Part shown: positions 1-6,965 of the stretch, piece after piece | Layout of the letters: every line of letters begins with the position of its first letter | Position numbering within the stretch: the first letter of the stretch is position 1 | DNA from: Chrysomallon squamiferum | Lineage: Eukaryota > Mollusca > Gastropoda > Neomphalida > Peltospiridae | NCBI GenBank assembly: GCA_012295275.1 | Contig: CM022674.1 | Location: 1,733,242 to 1,745,741, forward strand | Length of the DNA: 12,500 nt | Reading direction: 5' to 3' | Translations under genes and position numbers: made by a program | Notes under the pieces: model-generated | The model's input: only the letters and a program-made list of their open reading frames with translations | Databases searched by the model: none | Told to the model about the DNA's origin: nothing

Positions 1-550
<550 letters not shown>

Positions 551-697
551 AATTCATAAAGAATATTTTATAGAGATTTGTTTACATTCTGTGGGGTTGT
601 ACACGTTCTGGTTCGTTTACTGCGTTTACTGAAACTGCAGTGGCTGTCACAACGACGTCGATGACGACGTTACTGAATCAAGTTAACGATTTTATCA

Positions 698-734
698 ACT
701 GAAACGTGGACAACGGCCAGTGTCCACATTCAGT
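698..734. other. 37-nt imperfect hairpin in a CpG-retaining island
   Basis: ACTGAA (698-703) pairs with TTCAGT (729-734). After a 2/1 internal loop, GTGGACA (706-712) pairs with TGTCCAC (721-727) around an 8-nt loop. That gives 13 perfect Watson-Crick pairs. The surrounding 590-750 is more complex than its flanks and also contains the palindrome CGACGTCG (653-660) and the direct repeat ACGACGT (652-658 and 664-670). The stem is too short for a standard pre-miRNA. Function unknown. Confidence 0.6.
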
Positions 735-750
735 CATGCAACACCGGCCT

Positions 751-990
751 CAGTAATAAAAAAATTTTTTTTTTTTTTATAAAAAAAACAACATTTCTGT
801 TGCTATTCAAATATATGAAGTGTTTCTCACAATAACTGTACGTTTTCTTGAAAGAGAAAATGAAATGTGTGTTTGTTTGTGATAAGCTTTTGAATTGAAG
901 CAAATTTCTTAACACTAAACGTGAAAAAGGTGAGAAGAAAAATGTTTCAGATAAATATATATATATATATTTTATTAGAAGTTTGGCGGT
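751..990. other. AT-rich stretch with A/T runs and (TA)n
   Basis: An A7T14 block sits at 758-778, another A-run at 780-788, and (AT)n at about 953-970. The rest is unique AT-rich DNA. The 61-codon minus-strand frame here has no supporting signal. Confidence 0.6.
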
Positions 991-1006
991 TTTATTATTA
1001 TTATTA

Positions 1007-1066
<60 letters not shown>
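991..1066. repeat. (TTA)n microsatellite
   Basis: About 25 TTA units with one TTG variant near 1009, directly abutting a unique 17-18-bp motif that recurs at 1399. Confidence 0.95.
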
Positions 1067-1460
<394 letters not shown>

Positions 1461-1494
1461 ACTACCGCCACTACCACTACCACTACCACTACCA

Positions 1495-1530
<36 letters not shown>

Positions 1531-1668
1531 CTGCTGCTACTACTACTACTGCTACTGCTACTACTATAACTAGTACTACTACTAGTAGTACTACTGCTAC
1601 TTCTACTACTTTTACTACAACTACACTACCTCTAGTACAACCACAGCTACGACTACTACTACTACCAC
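1461..1668. repeat. (CCACTA)n to (CTA)n interrupted array
   Basis: It begins as a hexanucleotide (CCACTA) at about 1468-1503, becomes (CTA)n, then decays with CTG, TTC and ACA variants. At 1577-1590 the phase flips from ACT to AGT, giving the 14-bp palindrome TACTACTAGTAGTA. The apparent poly-threonine frame is a by-product. Confidence 0.93.
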
Positions 1669-1775
1669 ATTCAGATATTACAAAAATTAAAAAGTATAAA
1701 AATTTATCGATTTATCCATCAGCAGCTAAAATCCAGGTATTATATTTTAGTTGGTTTACGGTATGTTTGAATATA

Positions 1776-1822
<47 letters not shown>

Positions 1823-1824
1823 AT
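1776..1824. repeat. (TAAA)12 microsatellite
   Basis: A nearly perfect tetranucleotide run of about 49 bp. Confidence 0.95.
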
Positions 1825-2099
1825 ATTAAAAATTCGATTAAAAATTCAAAATATTGGTTACACGATGTAGCAACCTTAGCATACTATTTTTAGAAACAAA
1901 ATTTTCAGTATATATGTTTTTATATACCTTCGTCAATTAATAAACAGCTATAGAATCCTGAAATAAAAATAATAATAATAATAAAAAAAATAAAAAAATT
2001 AATTAAATAGATTAAACAAAAAGTACGGGTTACGCGACAAGGCTAATTTTTCCCGTTTTTTTTTTTTTTGTGTGTGTGTGTGTGCTTTTTTTTCGATAG
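1825..2099. other. AT-rich unique stretch ending in poly-T and (TG)n
   Basis: It contains (AAT)n at about 1966-1984, A-runs to about 2000, T14 at 2056-2069 and (GT)n at about 2069-2084. A MEF2-type motif CTATTTTTAG lies at 1884-1893. No coding signal before 2100. Confidence 0.6.
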
Positions 2100-2260
2100 T
2101 TTACGGTATTTGCGAGTTTTGTCGAAACGTGTACACTTAACACAGTTTGCTTCTACGATGTTGTCCACGGCGTCAGATGATAAAGTAAACACTGCGTACA
2201 GTAGATGAATATCTTTAACATGTCTTCATGAATAAAGCATATCCGTCTCGCATACATACA
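2100..2260 (+). other. Weak candidate 3'-terminal exon
   Basis: A T-rich tract ends in GATAG at 2099, an acceptor-like junction. From 2100 one frame stays open for 26 codons to a TGA at 2178-2180. A second frame has an ATG at 2158 and runs 16 codons to a TGA at 2206-2208. AATAAA lies at 2231-2236 and is followed by a G/T-rich tract at 2261-2292, the order expected for 3'-end formation. AATAAA is common by chance in AT-rich DNA, the acceptor is ordinary and neither peptide is recognised. Low confidence. Confidence 0.2.
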
Positions 2261-2292
2261 GGGGTGGAGGGGCGGGTGTGTGTGTGTGTGTG
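2261..2292 (+). repeat. G-run cluster and (GT)n
   Basis: G4, G2, G4 and G3 runs within 2261-2276 are followed by about eight GT units. The two-G run makes it a marginal quadruplex motif. Confidence 0.75.
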
Positions 2293-2407
2293 AGAAATAG
2301 TCCGCTTGAAATAACAGTAAAATCCAGAACGTTGATTTTTAGATCCGGGAGTGAAACTACTGATTATGTTTATGAGAAGTTTGGATGTGTTGTACGAACT
2401 TGTAAAT

Positions 2408-2586
2408 AATGACGATGATGATGATAATGATGATGATATTGTATTGCTGCTGCTGTTCTGGTACTACTGCTACCACTACTATTATTGTTACAACAACTAC
2501 TACTACTACTACTGCAATGACTGCTACAACTGCTACTGTTTAGTGTTAATCGTGTTGTTGCTGTTACTGATACTATTGATAATAAT
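2408..2586. repeat. Interrupted GAT/CTG/CTA/GTT trinucleotide block
   Basis: Successive short patches of GAT, CTG, CTA, ACA, GTT and GAT triplets. Both strands have long frames here (Asp/Tyr/Leu-rich and Ser/Asn/His-rich), which follow from the 3-bp periodicity. Confidence 0.85.
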
Positions 2587-2657
2587 GAAGATAATGCATT
2601 ACTTTCTGTCTGTTCAAAAGTCAAATGTTTTTCATTCAGTTTATTCGTATCGATTTG

Positions 2658-2696
2658 TTCGTGAATAAACATTAAATCAAATCTTTGATTCACGAA
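2658..2696. repeat. Inverted repeat with nested palindrome
   Basis: TTCGTGAAT (2658-2666) is exactly complementary to ATTCACGAA (2688-2696). Within the spacer, AATCAAA (2675-2681) and TTTGATT (2684-2690) form a competing stem with a 2-nt loop. It lies at the head of the ~95-bp repeat series and may be a diverged unit of it. Confidence 0.75.
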
Positions 2697-2741
2697 TAAC
2701 TCGAAATGAACTCTAATGTTTTCCCATTCACAGTTTCCTTA

Positions 2742-2990
2742 AGAACAAACTTAAACAAGAAATCTTAGACGCTAAGATTTACTCCTGAAACAAGATTAAA
2801 AAAAAAAATAATCGTGCAATCACAATTTTTCTCATGGACAAAATTTTAACTAGAAATCTTAGATTCTAAGATTAATTTTAGAAGCAAAGTTTTAAAAAAA
2901 AAAAAAAAAAATGGTGCACTCATAGTTTTCTCAATAAGAAAAAAATTCCTATCTTAAATTCTGAAATGACTCAATTCACGATTATTATTA
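2742..2990 (+). repeat. Diverged ~95-bp tandem repeats with a palindromic core
   Basis: Unit 1 contains AAATCTTAG, ACG, then CTAAGATTT (2760-2780, 9-bp stem, 3-nt loop). Unit 2 has AATCTTAG, ATT, then CTAAGATT (2855-2873, 8-bp stem). Unit 3 has a decayed version at 2951-2968. Core spacing is 94 to 95 bp. After each core in units 1 and 2 come an A-run, then GTGCA (2814 and 2914), then a shared TTTTCTCA-type stretch. Differences in A-run length explain the change in spacing. No match to a named satellite is claimed. Confidence 0.75.
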
Positions 2991-3002
2991 TTATTATTCT
3001 TA

Positions 3003-3033
<31 letters not shown>

Positions 3034-3056
3034 TTTTTTTTTTTTTTTTTTTTTTT
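2982..3056. repeat. (ATT)n followed by two T-runs
   Basis: Short (ATT)n runs into about 26 T, AA and about 27 T. It separates the palindromic repeats from the GC-rich island. Confidence 0.9.
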
Positions 3057-3116
3057 CAAACTGACAAACTAACAATTGACTTATTTCCGAAACTGGATTA
3101 CTACTGTTGTCTTTCT

Positions 3117-3378
3117 GGCTTTGAACTAAGCCGCTAATCACTGCAGCGGAACCTGTAGATCCACAATCTACCCCCCCCCCTCCTTCCCCCCCACCCCTTG
3201 TGTCCCGTCAGCTACCACGCCAAGACGTGACGGCTCTGACACCACCCCCTCGGGCACTAAGACGGTCAACGCGCGTCGAAGGTTTTTCGCGTCAGCGTTA
3301 GCCTAGAGGTTAGCGTGGTTGCGTGACGTTTGCGTTTATCTCGATAGAGATTTCGCACGCGAATTAACAGAGAGATTA
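3117..3378. other. GC- and CpG-rich unique island
   Basis: The island contrasts with T-rich and A-rich flanks. It contains adjacent stem-loops CCGCT/AGCGG (3131-3135 with 3145-3149) and GTAGAT/ATCTAC (3155-3160 with 3166-3171), a C-run cluster, GTCAG/CTGAC (3207-3211 with 3236-3240) and ATCTC, GATA, GAGAT (3338-3351). On plus, the pyrimidine tract ending in GTCAG at 3211 resembles an acceptor. A frame is open from there to a TAG at about 3305, without a good donor. It may be a promoter-type island or a degraded element. No gene is recognised. Confidence 0.5.
3171..3205 (-). other. G-quadruplex-capable tract (minus strand)
   Basis: Plus-strand C runs of 10 (3171-3180), 7 (3186-3192), 4 (3194-3197) and 3 (3203-3205) are separated by short spacers. 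The minus strand therefore has four or more G3+ runs with mostly short loops, the classical quadruplex pattern. Confidence 0.75.
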
Positions 3379-3740
3379 TCACTCTAGAAAAACAAAACAA
3401 AAAAAAAAATAAAAAAATAAAAAAATAACGTAACGGACGATCAAAAAGAAACATTTAAAACTTCAGATCTTTCTGTATCTAAGAGTAGCTCACGTGGCAG
3501 AATGAATTACAGATAAAGTGACTACTGCGTGTTAGAACGTATATTTTTTGTACTGATAGATAAGAAAACAATACAATCGACAATCGTGTGTTTTTGTGTT
3601 GCTAACTATTATATATATTTTTTTATTATTTTTTTTTTTTTAAATTAAATCCTTATTAGTAGGTTTGTTTGCTTTTGAAGGTTATTCTAACCCGTTCAAA
3701 GTACACCTCTACTTAGATTTTTATTTTATTTGTTCGTATG
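3379..3740. other. AT-rich stretch with one E-box
   Basis: A-rich at 3389-3426 and T/A-rich at about 3609-3645. A canonical E-box CACGTG (3491-3496) sits in the context GCTCACGTGGC, as preferred by USF/Myc-class factors (known). The minus-strand 62-codon frame over 3266-3454 is largely Phe/Leu from A-runs and is not credible. Confidence 0.5.
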
Positions 3741-3743
3741 TAT

Positions 3744-3808
3744 GTGTAGGTGTGTGCATGTGTGTGTGTGTGTGTGTGTGTGTGAGTGTGTGTGTGTGTG
3801 TGTGTGGG
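3744..3808. repeat. (TG)n microsatellite
   Basis: About 30 TG units with GTA, GCA and GAG variants. The Cys-Val frame here is an artefact. Confidence 0.93.
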
Positions 3809-4018
3809 TATATTAGTGTATTTATTTTTTATATATGCATAATTACACGAGAATGACGGTGTAGTTATGATGAATCAAGGATGTTGTTTTGTTTGTGTTT
3901 TTTTAAAAATATAGCACGCATACCGTATGAATTTCAAGCACGCTCTAGTTGTTGTATTAGGGACGTTGTGAGAGAAATGAAATGAAAAGAAGAATTAGAA
4001 CTAGGAAGAGCAAGGCTT

Positions 4019-4049
4019 GTGTGTGTGTGTGTGTGTGTGTTTGTGTGTG

Positions 4050-4125
<76 letters not shown>
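4019..4125. repeat. Compound (GT)n-(AC)-(AG)n microsatellite
   Basis: (GT)n spans 4019-4050 with one TT interruption. ACAC follows, then 71 bp of pure AG at 4055-4125. Confidence 0.96.
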
Positions 4126-4127
<2 letters not shown>

Positions 4128-4230
4128 CTCCGTAATCTACAGATAGAAATAAAACAAATATATTTTTTTCACAAACTGGTCCGAGCGACCGAATAAGAAA
4201 AGTGAAAACGTATTAACGAACGAAGACTTA

Positions 4231-4273
4231 AAATAATCATAATAATCATAATAATAATAACAATAACAACAAC

Positions 4274-4306
<33 letters not shown>
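4231..4306. repeat. (AAT)n with CAT and AAC variants
   Basis: Imperfect trinucleotide array of about 76 bp, with the purest part at 4273-4304. Confidence 0.93.
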
Positions 4307-4366
4307 CACGCAGTCAGTGAATTTCACACTTGATAAGATAACGTTTTAAAAAATAAAAAAACTCAC

Positions 4367-4406
4367 CACTTTTTCTAAACCTAATCGCGAACGTTTACCT
4401 TCATTC
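4367..4406 (-). CDS. Possible 40-bp second coding exon (minus strand)
   Basis: On the minus strand a T-rich tract ends in ATCAAG at 4407. A 40-nt segment follows, then the donor GTGAGT (4366-4361). If joined to the upstream candidate, the 51-bp intron 4457-4407 would be short but not impossible for an animal. The join keeps the frame: phase 2 of the first exon plus the leading G gives Arg, then 13 codons (Asn-Glu-Gly-Lys-Arg-Ser-Arg-Leu-Gly-Leu-Glu-Lys-Val) without a stop, ending in phase 0. An alternative donor, AAG followed by GTAAAC, lies inside it. No protein family is recognised. The short intron and the lack of a seen downstream exon keep confidence low. Confidence 0.2.
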
Positions 4407-4457
4407 CTTGATAAACAAGTAAAAACAAAATTTAAAAAAAAAATTCAAAACGCCTAC

Positions 4458-4653
4458 CTTTGGGACAGGAACAAACCCCAGTCCGTGTCGTTGCATTTCG
4501 CTAGGTCCGGGGACACAACGGGCGTCAACGACAGAGGAGAGACTGACCCCTGGGGTATAATCATCGTCCAGATTAAGCAACACGGTGAAGTTAACACAGG
4601 CGAAACACGGGTATTACACAAACAATCCTCTCGTTCGCGATCGGTGTAAATCT
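4458..4653 (-). CDS. Candidate first exon, start codon at 4564 (minus strand)
   Basis: The segment lies downstream of a TATA-like/initiator pair and is richer in GC and CpG than its flanks. From the predicted start at 4653 the leader is about 89 nt and has no ATG. The first ATG (4564-4562) has A at -3. The frame then runs 35 codons plus two nucleotides to the donor AAAG|GTAGGC, with the last exon base at 4458. The peptide is Ser/Pro/Leu-rich at first, then carries a Cys-Asn-Asp-Thr-Asp-Trp-Gly segment. I do not recognise it. A second frame of the same DNA is also open, over 49 codons from about 4604 to the same donor in phase 0, so frame choice rests on the start-codon argument. This is a signal-based prediction only. 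Confidence 0.3.
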
Positions 4654-4686
4654 GACAGCTGGGAGCTTCAGACCCGGCTTTAAATA
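4649..4686 (-). promoter_or_regulatory. TATA-like box plus initiator (minus strand)
   Basis: Minus-strand TATTTAAA occupies 4686-4679. An initiator-like GTCAGATT has its A at 4653, so the box begins 33 nt upstream of the predicted start. That spacing is near the usual -33 to -28 range for metazoan TATA promoters (known). There is no downstream promoter element match at +28. Chance occurrence is possible in AT-rich DNA, but this copy sits within a relatively GC-rich patch. Confidence 0.35.
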
Positions 4687-4718
4687 CGGGGACGAGAGAC
4701 AAGCTGAGTAGAGTGTGG

Positions 4719-4788
4719 TTTTTTTTTTTTTTTTTTTTTTTTTTTGTGTGTCGTTGTTTAGTGTGTGTGTGTGTGTATATATATATAT
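4719..4788. repeat. T27, then (TG)n and (TA)n
   Basis: A T27 run (4719-4745) is followed by mixed TG sequence, (TG)n at about 4761-4776 and (TA)n at about 4776-4788. Relative to the minus-strand promoter candidate this is an upstream poly-A tract. Confidence 0.95.
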
Positions 4789-4865
4789 CGCTAATGTCCA
4801 CGATGTGATGCTTTACCGAGCGTGGATGTAAAATGATACGAATTGTGGAGTGCAGCAGTCAATTG

Positions 4866-4934
4866 GCGTAACACGATTCGGGGAAACAGTCTAGCGTAAC
4901 GCGATTCGGGGAAACAGTCTACTGTATCGCGTTT
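4866..4934 (-). repeat. 28-bp tandem repeat with STAT-type motifs
   Basis: Two adjacent 28-bp units (4866-4893 and 4894-4921) differ at one base, position 8 (A or G). A third, decayed partial unit follows at 4922-4934 (9 of 13 matching). Each full unit contains TTCGGGGAA (4877-4885 and 4905-4913), which fits the STAT consensus TTCNNNGAA. The array lies about 210-280 bp upstream of the minus-strand start candidate, so a regulatory role is plausible but unproven. Confidence 0.8.
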
Positions 4935-4972
4935 TGTTCGCCCTGTACAAAATAAAAAACAAACTTATCGTT

Positions 4973-4974
<2 letters not shown>

Positions 4975-5050
<76 letters not shown>
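4975..5050. repeat. (CT)38 microsatellite
   Basis: 76 bp of pure CT, the only GA-class array with the pyrimidine strand on plus. It runs into TTGCTCAG, which makes an acceptor-like end at 5057. Confidence 0.98.
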
Positions 5051-5052
<2 letters not shown>

Positions 5053-5267
5053 CTCAGTGTTACAGTCTAGCACAGTTGGCAATAGAACAGATAAATGTGA
5101 TCATATATCTGTCTGTCTATATATATATATACATGCGTCGATAAATCTAGGCCGACCGAACTGACCTTCAAAAGTAGCGTAAAATAAATACAGGTCGTAG
5201 TGGGTGTAGCGTGTTGTGCAAGCAACTTCAGCGACGTTGTGTTTTAATATGAAGGGTGATTGTTACC
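5051..5267. other. Unique stretch with short (TA)n
   Basis: (CTGT)n and (TA)n lie at 5107-5131. The sequence after the acceptor-like TCAG at 5057 is open in one frame for about 27 codons, but half of that is TA repeat. No gene is called. Confidence 0.5.
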
Positions 5268-5520
5268 GCTGTCGTTGTTGTTGTTGTTGTTGTCGTTATT
5301 GTTATTATATTTGTTTTTGATTTAGTTAATGTTATTATTCGAGTTGTTGTTGTTCTTGTTAGTTTTGTTGTATGAGGAAACGAAAAAGATAGTGGTAGCA
5401 GTCGTTGTAGTAGTAGTAGTAGTAGTAGTTGTAGTTGGATAATAATAGTAGTATAGTTTAGTACAGTAGTAGTAGGAATAGTAGTAGTAGTAATAGTAGT
5501 AGTAGTAGTAGTAGTAGTAG
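5268..5520. repeat. (GTT)n and (GTA)n interrupted trinucleotide complex, part 1
   Basis: GTT/GTC/ATT units dominate to about 5360 and GTA/TAG units from about 5397 to 5520. Long minus-strand poly-Tyr and poly-Thr frames are repeat artefacts. Confidence 0.93.
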
Positions 5521-5544
5521 AGACATCGTGTCATACACGTGTCT
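5521..5544. other. Bulged 10-bp hairpin between trinucleotide arrays
   Basis: AGACA (5521-5525), a bulged T, and CGTGT (5527-5531) pair with ACACG (5535-5539) and TGTCT (5540-5544) around a CAT loop. It starts exactly where the (TAG)n array stops and contains the E-box CACGTG. Confidence 0.65.
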
Positions 5545-5559
5545 ATGTTACAGGCCGTT

Positions 5560-5718
5560 GTTCTAGTAGTAGTAATAGTAGTGGTAATAGTGATGTAGCA
5601 GTAGTAACAGTACTAGTAGTCCTAGTAATAATAGCAGTAGTAATAGTACAAATAGTAATTATAATAGTAGTAGTAGTTGTAGCAGCAGCAGCAGTTGTAG
5701 TATTAGAAGTAGTAGATG
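5560..5718. repeat. (GTA)n complex, part 2
   Basis: TAGTAG, GTAATA and AGC variants dominate, with more interruptions than part 1. It is likely the same original array split by the 40-bp non-repeat segment at 5521-5560 (inference). Confidence 0.9.
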
Positions 5719-5741
5719 TTGTATTAATCATAATTTAGTTA

Positions 5742-5768
5742 TTTTGTTTGTTTGTTTGTTTGCTTGTT
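5742..5768. repeat. (GTTT)n
   Basis: Short tetranucleotide run, six units with one GCTT variant. Confidence 0.85.
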
Positions 5769-6110
5769 TTAAAATAACTTATTTATTTAACGTAGTTAAT
5801 CTAAGTTTCCATTCTCCTTAAAGTTCTCTACATGTTGTATTTTTATGCACCCTGTTTGTCGAGGCCTGTATAAATCACATTCGTATTAAACTTTTAAAAC
5901 TGACAAAACACACATAGATGGGCTGAGTCTTGTATTTTCAGACGTGTGTACAGATATAGTAACATTCTAGAGACTGGCTTCTCTTAGAGATTTACAATGT
6001 ACTCGAGTCGTTCTTATATTGTTATTAAATTGTTATTAAGACGTAATTAAAAGGATTGCTAGTGCTTTCTCAGATTATATGATAGGAATTTACCTCAAAC
6101 GGGCACTGAA
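5769..6110. other. Unique AT-rich stretch without visible features
   Basis: No open frame beyond chance, no convincing splice pair and no RNA structure. It ends in an A13 run at 6109-6121. Confidence 0.6.
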
Positions 6111-6158
6111 AAAAAAAAAAATGCTGACAGACAGACATTCACACCCATACCTGCCCAT

Positions 6159-6209
6159 ATGTATGTATGTGTGTATGTATGTCTGTATGTGTGTATGTAT
6201 GTATGTATG

Positions 6210-6240
<31 letters not shown>

Positions 6241-6257
6241 ATATGTATGTATGTATG

Positions 6258-6291
<34 letters not shown>

Positions 6292-6309
6292 TGTATGTAT
6301 ATATGTATG

Positions 6310-6343
<34 letters not shown>

Positions 6344-6386
6344 TTGTATGTATGTATGTATGTATGTATGTATGTGTGTGTGTATG
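6159..6386. repeat. (TATG)n array with in-phase TATA variants
   Basis: About 55 units. TATA replaces TATG near 6210, 6238, 6258, 6298 and 6310, at spacings of 28, 20, 40 and 12 bp, so the 4-bp phase is kept. A single-base slip occurs near 6344. Overlapping frames on both strands are repeat translations. Confidence 0.97.
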
Positions 6387-6423
6387 TAAGTGTATATTTA
6401 CACATCCAGATAGCTAGACAGAA

Positions 6424-6530
6424 GACACATACATACATATATACATACAGACAGATATAGATATAAATAAATGGATGAATGACTGCATGGATAGATAGAC
6501 AGAGAGAAAAGATAGAGAGATCAACGCAAT
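6424..6530. repeat. Inverted (CATA) patch and GATA/GACA tetranucleotides
   Basis: CATACATA at about 6427-6450 is the complement of the preceding TATG array. It then decays into ACAG, ATAG and GATA units. Confidence 0.8.
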
Positions 6531-6632
6531 GGATTGTAAGATTGATCGAATGAATAAAAAAAATAGATACAAGAATGTAAACCGAAATTTTAAAGGACGT
6601 TAAACTGTTTTTTATTTACTCATTTATCCTCA

Positions 6633-6641
6633 TTATTATTA

Positions 6642-6678
<37 letters not shown>

Positions 6679-6708
6679 TACTATTACTATTAAAAAAAAA
6701 AAAAAAAA
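6633..6708. repeat. (ATT)n with ACT variants and A17
   Basis: An interrupted ATT array is followed by an A-run at 6692-6708. Confidence 0.93.
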
Positions 6709-6810
6709 TTTATTACTTAATATAATTATTATTCAGGGATTTTGTTCTAAGCGTACAAATCTGTCTACCTCTGTGTTTTAATTACAGAGCGTTTAATTTA
6801 TTTCCTACAA

Positions 6811-6897
6811 ATGGCTGATAATTCGCTTTCTTTAGCTGAAGCACGCGCTGGAAACAATCATTTCCACGGCATGCATGACGTCATGTCCAGAGTATGA
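6811..6897 (+). CDS. 28-codon upstream ORF overlapping the next start codon
   Basis: ATG at 6811 (C at -3, G at +4) begins a frame of 28 codons ending in TGA at 6895-6897. The stop overlaps the next ATG (6894-6896) in the ATGA arrangement. The peptide begins Met-Ala-Asp-Asn-Ser-Leu-Ser-Leu and is not recognised. The frame is also open upstream through the acceptor to a TAA at 6748-6750, so it could instead be the 3' end of coding sequence from an earlier exon. If translated as a uORF it would be expected to lower initiation at 6894 (inference). Confidence 0.2.
   Translation: MADNSLSLAEARAGNNHFHGMHDVMSRV
6874..6885. promoter_or_regulatory. Full CRE palindrome
   Basis: CATGACGTCATG is a perfect 12-bp palindrome containing the complete cAMP-response element TGACGTCA (6876-6883), the CREB/ATF site. 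It lies 9 bp upstream of the ATG at 6894 and inside the upstream ORF. If 6788-6960 is an internal exon the match may be coincidental. TGGAAA/TTTCCA (6849-6854 with 6861-6866) is a nearby inverted repeat. Confidence 0.5.
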
Positions 6898-6960
6898 TTA
6901 AACAATTAGATTGGTGGAAATGCTTACTGGCAATATTTGCAACCGCAGGCCTAAATATTG
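6894..6960 (+). CDS. Possible signal-peptide exon (5' partial CDS)
   Basis: ATG at 6894 has A at -3. The frame gives 22 codons plus one base to the donor, a phase-1 exon end. The peptide has the layout of a secretory signal: a short polar start with Lys3 and Lys9, a hydrophobic core Cys-Leu-Leu-Ala-Ile-Phe-Ala-Thr-Ala-Gly-Leu (10-20) and small residues Ala16 and Ala18 at the -3 and -1 positions for cleavage after 18. Phase-1 introns just after signal peptides are enriched in animals (established). An N-terminal membrane anchor is the alternative. The frame continues into (TG)n and (GTA)n past the donor, which should be intron. The mature protein is unknown. Confidence 0.33.
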
Positions 6961-6965
6961 GTGAG

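Larger units (their letters stand above)
6788..6960 (+). other. Candidate 173-bp exon bounded by good splice signals
   Basis: The upstream boundary is a pyrimidine-rich tract ending in AATTACAG (AG at 6786-6787). The downstream boundary is ATTG|GTGAGT at 6960/6961, five of six intronic donor bases matching the metazoan consensus GTAAGT. The interior is free of simple repeats and less AT-rich than its flanks, and repeats resume 6 bp after the donor. It contains a 28-codon upstream ORF and the start of a possible secreted or membrane protein. It is the best exon candidate on the plus strand. No homology or transcript evidence. Confidence 0.4.

Noticed and set aside
2742-2990. CRISPR-like spaced repeats
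   Set aside because: Only three diverged copies with related, not unique, spacers. The context is eukaryotic.
3117-3160. B-box-like AGTTCAAAGCC on the minus strand
   Set aside because: The putative T-stem has mismatches at two of five pairs and no A-box lies at a proper distance.
3296-3360. A-box-like TAGCCTAGAGG followed by a hairpin, suggesting a tRNA or SINE
   Set aside because: No acceptor stem, cloverleaf or B-box at the right spacing. Only the short motif fits.
5051-5145. Acceptor-like (CT)38 TTGCTCAG followed by an open frame of about 27 codons
   Set aside because: Any CT microsatellite imitates a pyrimidine tract, and the second half of the frame is TA repeat.
6079-6460. Several Tyr-Met-Cys-Val and Tyr-Ile-His-Thr frames of about 76-112 codons
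   Set aside because: All are phase products of the TATG array on both strands.
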